Below, in pieces: positions 28,228 to 36,685 of a stretch of DNA of 64,000 nucleotides (positions are counted from its first letter, which is position 1; every line of letters starts with the position of its first letter). The stretch spans positions 1 through 64,000 of the forward strand of contig JADJMV010000025.1 of the NCBI GenBank assembly GCA_016709445.1. The letters run 5' to 3'. Source of the stretch: Phycisphaerales bacterium (lineage in GTDB: Bacteria > Planctomycetota > Phycisphaerae > Phycisphaerales > UBA1924). Position numbers and translations under genes: made by a program. The notes beneath the pieces were generated by a model. It made no database searches and was not told the DNA's origin. It was given only the letters and a program-made list of their open reading frames with translations.

Positions 28228-28265
28228 AACGAAAACGCCGGCCCGGGCGGGTGGCCCGGGCCGGC
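28228..28265 (-). terminator. Intrinsic terminator after the PEP-CTERM gene
   Basis: On the minus strand a perfect 12-base stem GCCGGCCCGGGC/GCCCGGGCCGGC with a five-base loop is followed by GTTTTCGTT. It lies about 70 bases after the stop of the PEP-CTERM gene and before hisS. The stem is visible; termination is inferred from the T-rich tail. Confidence 0.75.
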
Positions 28266-28336
28266 GAGTGTTCCACGAAGGATCTCTCCCTCCTCCGTGA
28301 GAGCGAAGTCCTGTCAAACCATTTCAGCCACGCGCC

Positions 28337-29170
28337 CTAGCGCCGGCGACGCAGCCCCGCGAAGCCCGCCATGCCCAGCACCAGCACGCTCGGTGCGCCG
28401 GGCACCACCACGGCGCCGATGGACCCGCCGAGGTAGCTCCCGACTGTGACGACGTTGGTGAACGAGCCATCACCCATGCTGAAGTAGCCGATGTCGTAGT
28501 CGTTCGTGCCCAGGTCCGCGATGGCCGCGTAGAGGCGACCGTTGAACATGGACAGGTCGTTGTTGCCATAGTCGAAGCCGACATCGCCCACGAGCGAAGC
28601 GCTCCCGCCGAGCGAGTAGGACCAGAGCTTGTCGGAGTCCGGGTCGGTCACGAAGAAGAGCCCGGAGGCGTTGTCGTACGCCAGGCCGCCCGCGCCTTTG
28701 TCCGTCAGCGAGATCCCCGTGTCCCATGTGTTCGCGACGGCGAAGCCGGCGTCAAACTCGTGGATGAGGATCGTCCCCGCCGGGCCGGAGTTCCGGACGC
28801 CGTACATCTTGCCGTTGGCGAACGCGATGTCCGATACGGCGTTGGCCAGGTCGATGGTGCCCAGGCTCACCAGCGAGGGCGAACCGGCGAACGCGTTGTC
28901 GATCCGGTAGACCACCTGGTCCTCGTTGACCCGCTGGGGGCTGCTTACCCCGATCACATCGCCCGCACTCGCCCCGCCGATGCTCGCGCCATTCTCGAGC
29001 AGCGACATCCCGCGGATCTCGTCGGGGCCCCCGAACGCCGCGTCGAGGCCCGAGTTGGTCCCCCGATACAGCGTCTCGTTGTCCGAAGAGAAGAACGTGA
29101 TGGGCTGGGCCTGCGCCAGTCCAGCCGACGCAACGACAATGATGGCACCGATACCGCACGATGACCGCAT
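28337..29170 (-). CDS. Secreted PEP-CTERM-like surface protein
   Basis: This 277-residue exported protein has a signal peptide (residues 1-21, ending LAQAQ). A body of short repeats around NDETLYRG-like and LYDN-like blades suggests a beta-propeller. The C-terminal sorting tail VVVPGAPSVLVLGMAGFAG followed by RRRR is a PEP-CTERM variant with GAP in place of EP, as seen in planctomycetes. Such tails are recognised by an exosortase and cut during export to the surface matrix. The ATG at 29170 has GGAGGGAG upstream. An intrinsic terminator follows. The adhesion or matrix role is inferred from the tail type; the repeat body gives no enzyme signature. Confidence 0.83.
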   Translation of the reverse strand: MRSSCGIGAIIVVASAGLAQAQPITFFSSDNETLYRGTNSGLDAAFGGPDEIRGMSLLENGASIGGASAGDVIGVSSPQRVNEDQVVYRIDNAFAGSPSLVSLGTIDLANAVSDIAFANGKMYGVRNSGPAGTILIHEFDAGFAVANTWDTGISLTDKGAGGLAYDNASGLFFVTDPDSDKLWSYSLGGSASLVGDVGFDYGNNDLSMFNGRLYAAIADLGTNDYDIGYFSMGDGSFTNVVTVGSYLGGSIGAVVVPGAPSVLVLGMAGFAGLRRRR

Positions 29171-29354
29171 GATGACTCCCTCCTGCATTCCCCTATTGGG
29201 GACGAACCTGGGTTTCTCAACCCCCCTATCCGGGAGTATACCCAGGGTCCACGGCCGAAGCACTCGAGAAAACACCCACGAGATTCCGCGTGGTTCGAGG
29301 AGAATGCCCAAGAGATTGTGCGCAAGGACTTGCCACACAAAGTGATGCGCAAGT

Positions 29355-29855
29355 TCAGCTGCCCGCGCCCAGCAGCATCTCGAGTATTCCTCGCCATTCG
29401 CCATAGCGGTATGCCAACTGGTGCCGCTCATGGATCGAACGGATCTCCCGCAGCATGCGCTCGCTCAAGTCCTGCTGCCAATCCCCTGCCGTTGGGTCGC
29501 AGTAGTACACCCGGCACCCGAGGGGGCGGAGCGAGTGCACCGAGCAGAGCAGGCCCTTCTGGAACGGACACCCCCCGGCCTCGCGAGCCTGCCGGATGTC
29601 CTCCGCTCCCACCGGGCGCTCGAGGCGCATCACCAGGTATGCCGCTTCGAGCCCTGTGACGTAGAGTCGGTGCCCCCAGGCCTCGAAGTGGCAGCATCGC
29701 CCCGACGCGTCGCACCGGGGTTGCCGCGCCGCGACCTCGCGCGAGATCCGCTCGTAGACCAGCTCCAATTCACCGGAAACCTGGGCATCCCCGGCTGCGG
29801 CCATCCACGCCGCTGCCAGGCTCCTCGGCTCAGACTCCGCGTCCCAATCCGGCAT
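29355..29855 (-). CDS. YkgJ-family cysteine cluster protein
   Basis: This 166-residue protein has the UPF0153/YkgJ cysteine pattern. CDASGRCCHF lies around residue 48. The second cluster, CPFQKGLLCSVHSLRPLGC, is followed by RVYYC around residues 95-120. The eight or so conserved cysteines are thought to bind zinc or iron-sulfur in this family, whose role is unsettled. The rest is helical and charged. The start ATG lies at 29855. It is separated by about 185 bases from the PEP-CTERM gene. No partner gene is evident, so I infer only a metal-binding, possibly oxidoreductase-related, cytoplasmic protein. Confidence 0.85.
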   Translation of the reverse strand: MPDWDAESEPRSLAAAWMAAAGDAQVSGELELVYERISREVAARQPRCDASGRCCHFEAWGHRLYVTGLEAAYLVMRLERPVGAEDIRQAREAGGCPFQKGLLCSVHSLRPLGCRVYYCDPTAGDWQQDLSERMLREIRSIHERHQLAYRYGEWRGILEMLLGAGS

Positions 29856-30064
29856 CTTCCTCCCCTATCGACGATCCGCGGCACGGATGACCCAGTCCGG
29901 GGGGATCGTGGTCATAGAGCGACGACGCGGTACCGGACAGACGCGCACGGACGGCCACGCATGGGAGGGCAGAACGCCGGGTCTCTCGCCTCGATCCTCT
30001 TCGCCCCGTCGCCCAACTCCGGGGATTTGCGCCCCTGGGCGGTGCATCTGCCGGATGGCGCTCG

Positions 30065-30364
30065 TCAGTCGGGGTTCACGATGGAATCCGGCCCCTTCCC
30101 GGCCGTCTTCTCGTAGTACCCGTTCCCCTTCCGCTCGTACTTCGTGAATCCCATGCGGTCCAGGTTCTTGTCGCTCAGACGGCCCTTGGCGCCCATATCC
30201 GACCACTTGCCCGCGATGATCGGGGCCTGCGGCACGCGACGCACCGGCGCCCCCGTCTCGGGATGCTTCGAAAGGGCATCTTCCTTCATCGATTGCACCA
30301 CTTCGAAGTACTCGCCCGTCCCTTCACCCTTCGCGTCCAGCACCTCATATACGTACGTCGGCAT
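30065..30364 (-). CDS. FmdB-like small protein lacking zinc-ribbon cysteines
   Basis: This 99-residue protein begins MPTYVYEVLDA, the FmdB/zinc-ribbon opening, and keeps the hallmark FEVVQSMKEDALSKHPETG, followed by APVRRVPQAPII. In canonical FmdB proteins two CxxC pairs flank this region. Here there is no cysteine at all; the positions hold aspartate, lysine or histidine. The C-terminal part is basic and includes GFTKYERKGNGYYEKTAG. Cysteine-free forms occur in this family, so it is probably functional without zinc, role unknown. The ATG at 30364 is well placed. The gene is followed by about 210 bases without a gene. Confidence 0.8.
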   Translation of the reverse strand: MPTYVYEVLDAKGEGTGEYFEVVQSMKEDALSKHPETGAPVRRVPQAPIIAGKWSDMGAKGRLSDKNLDRMGFTKYERKGNGYYEKTAGKGPDSIVNPD

Positions 30365-30451
30365 CGCGATACCTCCCGTCCCCGAAGGGTAGACCCCAGG
30401 CCCCACGGGCTCGGTCCTCGTCGCAGGCCCCAGCCCTCTCACGCCCCGGCG

Positions 30452-30485
30452 CCAACAAAAAGAAGCCCGCTCTTGCGAGCGGGCT
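30452..30485 (-). terminator. Intrinsic terminator after the flgM-like gene
   Basis: On the minus strand the nine-base stem AGCCCGCTC/GAGCGGGCT with a four-base loop is followed by TCTTTTTGTT. It lies about 45 bases after the stop of the FlgM-like gene. Stem and T-run are both present, so it is a good intrinsic terminator. Confidence 0.8.
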
Positions 30486-30527
30486 CCGGCGAAGAAGGCA
30501 GCAACGTGCTGCATTCAAATTGGGGGG

Positions 30528-30827
30528 TCAGCCGTTGGGGTCGATCTCTTCAAGCATGCGGCTGACGGCGCCATCGACGCGCTCCGGCGTGTCGTACGTG
30601 CCCGCGTCGATCTCGGCGCGAACACGGTCGATCAGGTCCTGCCGGACAGGAGGTTCCTGATTGAGCCGGGCGAGCGATTGGGCCAGATCCGAGACTTCCA
30701 CCCGGTCGACGCCCCGCCGCGTCGTCCGGGGTTCAGCTCGCTGGCCCGGCGCCGCCGGGTCTGTACTGCGGAGCCTTGGCACCCCCGATGCCGAAGCTCC
30801 CCCACCGATTGGTCCGATCTCGGACAT
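30528..30827 (-). CDS. flgM: FlgM-like anti-sigma-28 factor
   Basis: This 99-residue protein has a glycine-rich, disordered N-terminal half and a helical C-terminus, RQDLIDRVRAEIDAGTYDTP, then VDGAVSRMLEEI. This matches the sigma-28-binding region of FlgM. FlgM holds the flagellar sigma factor inactive until the hook is complete, then is exported. The ATG at 30827 has GGGAGG upstream, and an intrinsic terminator follows. No other flagellar structural gene is adjacent, but the Maf-type glycosyltransferase cluster begins 2.1 kb away. The call rests on short motifs and length, so it is good but not certain. Confidence 0.8.
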   Translation of the reverse strand: MSEIGPIGGGASASGVPRLRSTDPAAPGQRAEPRTTRRGVDRVEVSDLAQSLARLNQEPPVRQDLIDRVRAEIDAGTYDTPERVDGAVSRMLEEIDPNG

Positions 30828-30976
30828 CCACACACCTCCCGAACCCGGACGCGAACTCGCGTCCGACAAGCCTCGTCGGCCGCGTCGCCGCGGCCTGTGT
30901 TCTCTCTCTTCCATCCTCTCTCGCTATCGGAGGTCCATCCCCCGCCGCTTCAATACAGACCTCGATGTTGGAAATG

Positions 30977-31011
30977 TGCGTAAGTTTGTGCACCACAAAT
31001 GTTTGTACGCA
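30977..31011. promoter_or_regulatory. Nested AT-rich dyad in a divergent promoter region
   Basis: Outer arms TGCGTA/TACGCA enclose inner arms TTTGTG/CACAAA, which are separated by only CAC. The site lies in a 320-base gap between the divergent FlgM-like gene and the exported protein at 31149. It is much more AT-rich than its surroundings. It could be a double operator or an RNA hairpin. The symmetry is visible; the function is inference. Confidence 0.45.
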
Positions 31012-31148
31012 ATAACTTGGAGGCGGACGCGCCAACAATTTTGGGCTGCTCCAAACGACTTTTGTCCGAGACCGGAACCATTCTCAAGCCCGACCGGAGC
31101 GCCATTTCGGCCGACCCAACCCTAGTGTTGAGCCCGGAGGTGGTGTGC

Positions 31149-32063
31149 ATGAGGCTGATCGGCTTGGGAAGGCTGTGCTGGGCGACGGTGGCGGTGCTCT
31201 ACCTCTCTGGAACCTCCGCCTCGGCCCAGTTCGGCGGCGGAAACTCGAAGAAAAAGGAAGCCGACTCCAAGCAGGAGAGCGACCTCGGCAAGTTCCGTGA
31301 TGAGGCCGCCGACGTCCTGGCGCCCCTCGCCCAGGGCGCCGGCGCTCCGGAAATCTCGAAAGAGCAGTGGACCATCGTCATCGTCGCCTTCTCCGGCAAG
31401 GACCAGGAGATGCATGCCAAGGAAGGGCTCGCGCGCATCGCCACTGAGGCCGGTATCACCGGGGCCTACCTCGAGAAGCGGGACCAGGCCACCGTGATCG
31501 CCTATGGCGGATATCCCGCGCCCGACGACCGCACTGCCCAGGCCGACCTTGAGCGCATCAAGGGCATGACGGTCAACGGCAAGCAGCCCTTCGCGGCGGC
31601 GCTCCTGACGCCCCCGTCTCCGGAGCACCTCGCCGGCAGTCTCCCCGAACTCGACCTCCGCAACGCCAAGAAGCTTTTCGGCAAGGACAAGGCCCTGTAC
31701 ACGCTGCAGGTCGCCCTCTACGGGCGCCCCGACCGCACCCCCGCGAGCCGGGAGGAGATCGCCGAGTTCCGCAAGGCTGCCGAGCAGGCGGCCGTGCTGC
31801 TTCGGCGCGATGGCGAATTGGCGTTCTACTACCACGCCCCCGAGCGGAGCATGGTGACGGTGGGTGTGTTTGGGGAGGAGGACTACGACCCGCTGCACCG
31901 GCCGGGGATCGAGGGCTGGGAACTGCAGCAGGCCCGGGACGCCCACCCGCTCAACCTCGTCAATGGTCAGGGGCTGCGCGAGCGCATTCCCGGGGTCCAG
32001 GGGACAGGGCCAGAGGCATTCCGGCTCCAGCCGAGCCAGTTGGTCGGTGTGCCGGACTCCTGA
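31149..32063 (+). CDS. Exported conserved protein of unknown function
   Basis: This 304-residue protein has a signal peptide (MRLIGLGRLCWATVAVLYLS, cleavage after SAQ near residue 27). A Ser/Lys/Glu-rich linker follows. A domain opening WTIVIVAFSGKDQEMHAKEG is reminiscent of SPOR-type peptidoglycan-binding repeats in its alternation, though I cannot confirm this. Later segments (KDKALYTLQVALYGRPDR, REEIAEFRKAAEQAAVLL) look like a second related unit. The ATG at 31149 follows GGAGGTGGTGTGC, a good ribosome binding site. No enzyme motifs are visible. The gene converges with the next, with ten bases between their stops. A periplasmic, possibly cell-wall-associated, role is inferred. Confidence 0.75.
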   Translation: MRLIGLGRLCWATVAVLYLSGTSASAQFGGGNSKKKEADSKQESDLGKFRDEAADVLAPLAQGAGAPEISKEQWTIVIVAFSGKDQEMHAKEGLARIATEAGITGAYLEKRDQATVIAYGGYPAPDDRTAQADLERIKGMTVNGKQPFAAALLTPPSPEHLAGSLPELDLRNAKKLFGKDKALYTLQVALYGRPDRTPASREEIAEFRKAAEQAAVLLRRDGELAFYYHAPERSMVTVGVFGEEDYDPLHRPGIEGWELQQARDAHPLNLVNGQGLRERIPGVQGTGPEAFRLQPSQLVGVPDS

Positions 32064-32073
32064 CCATCCTCCG

Positions 32074-32760
32074 CTACCAGCCCTGGGGACGCAACATGTC
32101 GCGATCCGAGATCTCACCCCAGCCCTGGAGCCAGAGCGGGTCGATTTCGACCAGCCTCCACTGGCCTGCGTCGAGCCGCCAGGTCAGCATGCAGACGAAA
32201 CGTGTGGGCGGCAGGTCGCCGACCGGGGTTACGACGACATCGGCCCGCGAGCGGGCGACCTCCCCGCTCGGCCCGACCTCGGCCTGCACGTCCGAGACAC
32301 GGTGGCCCGCCACGGCGTAGGTCCCGCCCTGGGCGAGGCTTTCGTGCACCCATCCCAGGATCCGGGGCTTGTCCCAGCCCGAGCGCGAGCCGCGCACGAA
32401 GAGCCGGACATCCTCCCCGAGCCACTCGGACAGCGCGGGGTCGTCGGCGCGAGCGACCGCGTCGACGAGCGCCTCGGTTGCCCGGATCACTTGTTCTCTC
32501 GGGGTGCGGATCGCGAAGGACACACCGACGACGACGAGGCCGAGGCAGGCGAAGCCCGCGGCGGCGATCAGCCCCTGCCGGGCCCGGCCGAGGCGGTTCG
32601 CGACCGCCCAGGCGGCCAGGGCCAGCGCGATGGCCGCGATGGAGAGCGGGATCGGGCTCTCCAGCATCAGGTGGGAGAGGGTCGGCGGTTGGGGGAGCGA
32701 GGGGAGGGTGGGCGGGGGCTGGAGGATGTCCAGCTGGGCCCAGGCTTTGGCGTCCGTCAT
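32074..32760 (-). CDS. Membrane protein of unknown function
   Basis: This 228-residue protein has a proline/leucine-rich cytoplasmic start, then two transmembrane helices (IPLSIAAIALALAAWAVANRL and GLIAAAGFACLGLVVVGVSF). A soluble domain of about 130 residues follows, with the feel of a SnoaL/NTF2-like cone: EQVIRATEALVDAVARADDPAL at its start and CMLTWRLDAGQWRLVEIDPLW at its end. Such domains bind small ligands or act as accessory folds. The ATG at 32760 is preferred; an in-frame start 42 bases upstream is possible. It is convergent with the preceding exported protein and divergent from the Maf fusion. The function is unknown. Confidence 0.72.
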   Translation of the reverse strand: MTDAKAWAQLDILQPPPTLPSLPQPPTLSHLMLESPIPLSIAAIALALAAWAVANRLGRARQGLIAAAGFACLGLVVVGVSFAIRTPREQVIRATEALVDAVARADDPALSEWLGEDVRLFVRGSRSGWDKPRILGWVHESLAQGGTYAVAGHRVSDVQAEVGPSGEVARSRADVVVTPVGDLPPTRFVCMLTWRLDAGQWRLVEIDPLWLQGWGEISDRDMLRPQGW

Positions 32761-32924
32761 GACCGAAATGGACCATACCAGGGGCTGGCGGCGATCAAGC
32801 ATTGTGCAGCCCCTCCGGAGCAACGGCCGATCCTCAACCGAGACGCCGCATCAGCGTGCCTGCCACGCCGCGCCGGCGTTGTGTGGTTGTACGCAGCGGA
32901 AGTCTGACGGATCGGAGCGCACCC

Positions 32925-35900
32925 ATGGCGGAGCACTTGGGAACCGGCGGCGGAGACGAGCGGCCCGGGGTGAGTCTCGAGGGCTTCCTCCATCTCGGGG
33001 CCGGGCTCGAGGGATTGCTTGCCCCGGGCGTCGACGTCGCCCCGGGGGGCGAGATCCTCGAGCGAAACCTCCGCGCCCTCGAGCGAGCCTCGGGCGAAAC
33101 GGTCGGCCTCCTGCGGGCGACGCCGCCACGCCAGGATGTCCAGCTCGAGACCGCCCCCGACGGCGCCATCACCGGGAGTCTGGGCCAGGGCGCGGCGCGA
33201 CGCCAGCTCGCCAGCGCTCGCCGGCCGCGAGAAGAGGCCGCCCGGTTCGCCGCCGGGATCGATCCGCAGGAGGCCGGTGTCATCGTGGTGCTGGGCTTTG
33301 GCCTGGGGCACCATGTCGCCGCGCTGGCCGATCGCATGGGCCGCGCCGGCATCATTCTGGTATTCGAGCCCGATACTGCCTTGCTCCGCGCGGCTCTCGC
33401 GGCGGTGGACCATAGCGAGGTCTTTGCTCGATCGAACGTCGCGGTTCTGACCCGGGCCGAGGATGCCGCGGCCATCTCGGCAGCGCTCCGCGGCGCCGAG
33501 GCGGTGGTCTCGCTGGGCGTGAGGGTGATCGAGCACGCGCCGAGCACCCCGCGACTCGGGGGCCAGGGGACGCGGTTCGGCGAGACCTTTACCTCGTGCG
33601 TCCGCGCGGTCCGCACCAACCTGGTCACCACGCTCATGCAGACCGAGACCTCGCTCCGGAACGGTCTGATGAACCTGGATTGGTACGCGAGCGTGCCGGG
33701 GGTTGGCGAGCTCACCGGCTGCGCCGCCGGGCGCCCGGCGGTGGTCGTGAGCGCCGGGCCCAGCCTGCGTCGGAACGTGGAGCTGCTGCTCCGCCCCGGC
33801 GTGCGGGACCGCGTCGTGATCATCGCGACGCAGACCGTGCTGCGCCCGCTGCTCGAGCTGGGCATCCGGCCTCACTTCGTCACGGCGCTCGATTATCACG
33901 AGATCAGCGCCAGGTTCTACGAGGGGTTGACAGCCCGTGACGTCGAGGGCGTGACGCTCGTCGCCGAGCCCAAGGCGAATCCGGCGATTCTCGAGTCGTT
34001 CCCGGGGGCGATCCGCTGCCCGCACGACAAGCAGATGAGCAAGACGCTCGGCGCCGGGTTCGCGCACGATGGCGTCTCGATTGAGCCCGGCGGCACGGTT
34101 GCGCACATGGCCTACACGCTCGCGAGGCACCTCGGCTGCGATCCGGTGATCCTGATCGGCCAGGACCTCGGCTTCACCGACGGCCAGTATTACGCCCCCG
34201 GCGCGGCGATCCACGATGTGTGGGCCGGTGAGCTGAGCCCATGCAACACCCTGGAGATGATGGAGTGGCAGCGCGTCGTGCGCAACCGCGCCCACCTCCA
34301 CCGCGCCACCGATCATCTGGGCCGTCCGGTCTATACCGACGAGCAGATGTCGGCGTACGCCGTGCAGTTCGAACGCATGTTCGCCGCCGATGTCCGGGCC
34401 GGGCGCCGGGTGATCGATGCCACGGAGGGCGGCCTCGCCAAGCGTCATGCCGAGGTCATGCCTCTCGCGGAGGCGCTCGAGCGGTTCTCGCCGCGGTCGG
34501 CGCCGCTGCTCGAGCTTCCGAGCACGGCACCCGCCGACCAGGCGCGCCGCCTCGGGGCTCCGCGTGTGGCGGCGAGGCTCGGGCAGGTCCGGCGCGATAT
34601 CCGCGACATCGAGGATCTGAGCCGGACATCCGCCGGCCTTCTCGAAACGATGCTGGAGCATCACGCCGACCAGCGTCGGGTCAATCAGCTCATCGAGAAG
34701 GTGCACGGGTACGGCGAGCGGGCGATGGGCCTTGCGCCCGCCTTCGAGCTGGTCCAGCACCTCAACCAGACCGGCCAGCTCAAGCGGTTCAAGGCCGACC
34801 GCGCCCTCCACTTCGAGGGCGAACTCACGCCCATCGAGCGGCAGCGCCGCCAGATCGAGCGGGACATCGTCAACGTGCGATGGCTCGCCGAGAGCGCGGG
34901 CCAGCTCGGCAAGCTCTTCGACGCCAGCGCGGACGCGATGCGCGGTGAGGCGGCCAAGCTCACGCGGGACCCCGAGGAACAGGGCCTTTCCGAGATCGTC
35001 GTCGAGGCCGCCCCGAGCCGCGTCGCCGCGATCCTCGCCGTCGACGCCGAGCGCGGGGGTCTGGGCACGGCTCGCCGGCTCGCCCGCGAGCTTTCCTGTG
35101 GGCTCAATCCCCTGCAGCTCACCCTCCTCCGGCTGGCGCGGAGCACCGGCCTCGACGAGATCGTCCTCCTCTCGGAAGATCCCGATTCGACGCGCCGCAT
35201 CGCCGGGGCGGCGCCCGAGAGCGTCCCCTTCCCCGTGCGTTTCGAGCGCACCGGCGCTCATCCGCTGGGCGAGCGCCGGCGGGGGGTCGCTCGCGCGAGA
35301 GCGCTCGCGCCCGACGCGTGGCGCGGCGGCCTCTGCGGCATGACCGTCTTCGACGAGGCCTTCGATCCGGTGACCACACTCGCCGTCATGGACCGGCTGG
35401 GCATCGACGGCGCGGTCGTTCTGGGGCCCGACTGGGTCCTCGTCGAACCCGAACTCACCTCGACCCTGATCGAACGCTTCCGGGAAGACCCCGCCCACCG
35501 TCGGCTCTGCTTCTCGCAGGCAGCGCCGGGGCTTGCTCCGTGCGTCATCGCCAGGAGCCTGGTTTCCGAACTGGCTGCCAGCGCCGCCACCGCGGGGGGC
35601 TTCGCCAGCATCGGGGGCCTTCTCGGCTACATCCCGATGTCGCCGATCCTTGATCCGGTCGCCAAGCCCGGCTGCGTCCGTGTCGGGCCCGACCTCCGCG
35701 ATGTCGGCCTGCGGGTGATCGCTGATTCTCCCTGGCGCGTCGAGGTCATCGAGCGAGCCCTCCGCGAGTGTGCCCTTCCGCCGACGGAAGTCGGGGCGAC
35801 GGCCATCGCTCCGAGGATCCGGGCCGCGGCCGAGGTGCTCGCGACCCGTGGTCCCGCGCAGCTCACGCTCGAGCTCTGCGCCGGGCGTCGCACTGGCGGC

Positions 35901-36680
35901 GAACTGGCGCAGATGCTTGCTGGCGGACGCGGGGCCGCGGACCGGCCGATGCTCTCGGCGAGCGATGCGGTCCGGATCATCGAGGAACTCGCCTCGATGC
36001 GCCCTGACGCGACCCTGACGCTCGGGGGCGCCGGCGACCCGATGATGCACCCGCGCTGGCGAGACATCGTCGCGGCCGCGGCCGGCGCCGGGCTGGCGGG
36101 CGTGCATGTCCGAACCGATCTGCAGTGTCCGCCCGAAGAGGCCGCGAGCCTGCTGGAGTGCGGTGCGGGCGTCGTGAGCATCGACCTGCTGGCCGAGTCT
36201 GCCTCGACGTACCGGCGGCTGGCCGGTCTCGCCTCCTTCGAGCGGGCGCGGGATGGGCTGGTCGCGCTGCTCAAGGCGCGCACCGCGGTGGTGGGCGGCC
36301 GGATGCCGGATGTCTGGATCGTGCCTCGGATCACCAGGTGCGACGCGGTGTATGAAGAGCTCGAGTCATTCTACGACCGCTGGCTGACGGTGGCGCAGGC
36401 GTGCATCATCGACCCGCTCCCGGCGTCGATCGAGGGTGATCGCATCGCCCCGCTGCCGGAGCCACGCCTCGGGGCGTGGCATCGTTCACTCACGGAACTG
36501 ATCGTGCTCAGCGATGGAGGGGCGATCTCCAGGCCCGGACGCGTCTTCGGGCGTAGTGCGGCCAACGCGATCGAGGGTGGGCTTCCGGGCGCATGGCGGC
36601 AGGTGCTCGGCGTGCGGCGGCAGCGTCGCGAGGCGGCGGAGGCCATCGGGCGCGAGGAGCGCCGCGCGGTCGCGGCGTGA
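32925..36680 (+). CDS. Giant Maf-type glycosyltransferase fused to NTP-transferase-like and degenerate radical-SAM/SPASM domains
   Basis: This 1251-residue protein opens with a motility-associated factor (Maf/DUF115) region. It shows GLGHHVAALADR near residue 125, AVVVSAGPSL near 272, and GGTVAHMAYTLARHLGCDPV to VILIGQDLGFTDGQYYAPG at about 389-425. Maf proteins transfer nonulosonic acids to flagellin. After a helical linker, residues about 700-890 resemble SpsF-like cytidylyltransferases (LDEIVLLSEDPD, GPDWVLVEPELTSTLIERF). The last about 275 residues follow a radical-SAM/SPASM plan: LTLEL, then GGAGDPMMHPRW, the barrel, ESFYDRWL and VLSDGG. The CxxxCxxC cluster motif and the SPASM cysteines are missing, so this part is probably a non-catalytic binding module. 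neuA starts five bases after the stop. The ATG at 32925 is chosen over an upstream GTG in poor-coding sequence. Confidence 0.85.
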   Translation: MAEHLGTGGGDERPGVSLEGFLHLGAGLEGLLAPGVDVAPGGEILERNLRALERASGETVGLLRATPPRQDVQLETAPDGAITGSLGQGAARRQLASARRPREEAARFAAGIDPQEAGVIVVLGFGLGHHVAALADRMGRAGIILVFEPDTALLRAALAAVDHSEVFARSNVAVLTRAEDAAAISAALRGAEAVVSLGVRVIEHAPSTPRLGGQGTRFGETFTSCVRAVRTNLVTTLMQTETSLRNGLMNLDWYASVPGVGELTGCAAGRPAVVVSAGPSLRRNVELLLRPGVRDRVVIIATQTVLRPLLELGIRPHFVTALDYHEISARFYEGLTARDVEGVTLVAEPKANPAILESFPGAIRCPHDKQMSKTLGAGFAHDGVSIEPGGTVAHMAYTLARHLGCDPVILIGQDLGFTDGQYYAPGAAIHDVWAGELSPCNTLEMMEWQRVVRNRAHLHRATDHLGRPVYTDEQMSAYAVQFERMFAADVRAGRRVIDATEGGLAKRHAEVMPLAEALERFSPRSAPLLELPSTAPADQARRLGAPRVAARLGQVRRDIRDIEDLSRTSAGLLETMLEHHADQRRVNQLIEKVHGYGERAMGLAPAFELVQHLNQTGQLKRFKADRALHFEGELTPIERQRRQIERDIVNVRWLAESAGQLGKLFDASADAMRGEAAKLTRDPEEQGLSEIVVEAAPSRVAAILAVDAERGGLGTARRLARELSCGLNPLQLTLLRLARSTGLDEIVLLSEDPDSTRRIAGAAPESVPFPVRFERTGAHPLGERRRGVARARALAPDAWRGGLCGMTVFDEAFDPVTTLAVMDRLGIDGAVVLGPDWVLVEPELTSTLIERFREDPAHRRLCFSQAAPGLAPCVIARSLVSELAASAATAGGFASIGGLLGYIPMSPILDPVAKPGCVRVGPDLRDVGLRVIADSPWRVEVIERALRECALPPTEVGATAIAPRIRAAAEVLATRGPAQLTLELCAGRRTGGELAQMLAGGRGAADRPMLSASDAVRIIEELASMRPDATLTLGGAGDPMMHPRWRDIVAAAAGAGLAGVHVRTDLQCPPEEAASLLECGAGVVSIDLLAESASTYRRLAGLASFERARDGLVALLKARTAVVGGRMPDVWIVPRITRCDAVYEELESFYDRWLTVAQACIIDPLPASIEGDRIAPLPEPRLGAWHRSLTELIVLSDGGAISRPGRVFGRSAANAIEGGLPGAWRQVLGVRRQRREAAEAIGREERRAVAA

Positions 36681-36685
36681 GCGGC

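Noticed and set aside
32925..36680. A functional radical-SAM enzyme in the Maf fusion.
   Set aside because: The CxxxCxxC cluster ligands and SPASM cysteines are absent, so catalysis of radical chemistry is not supported.
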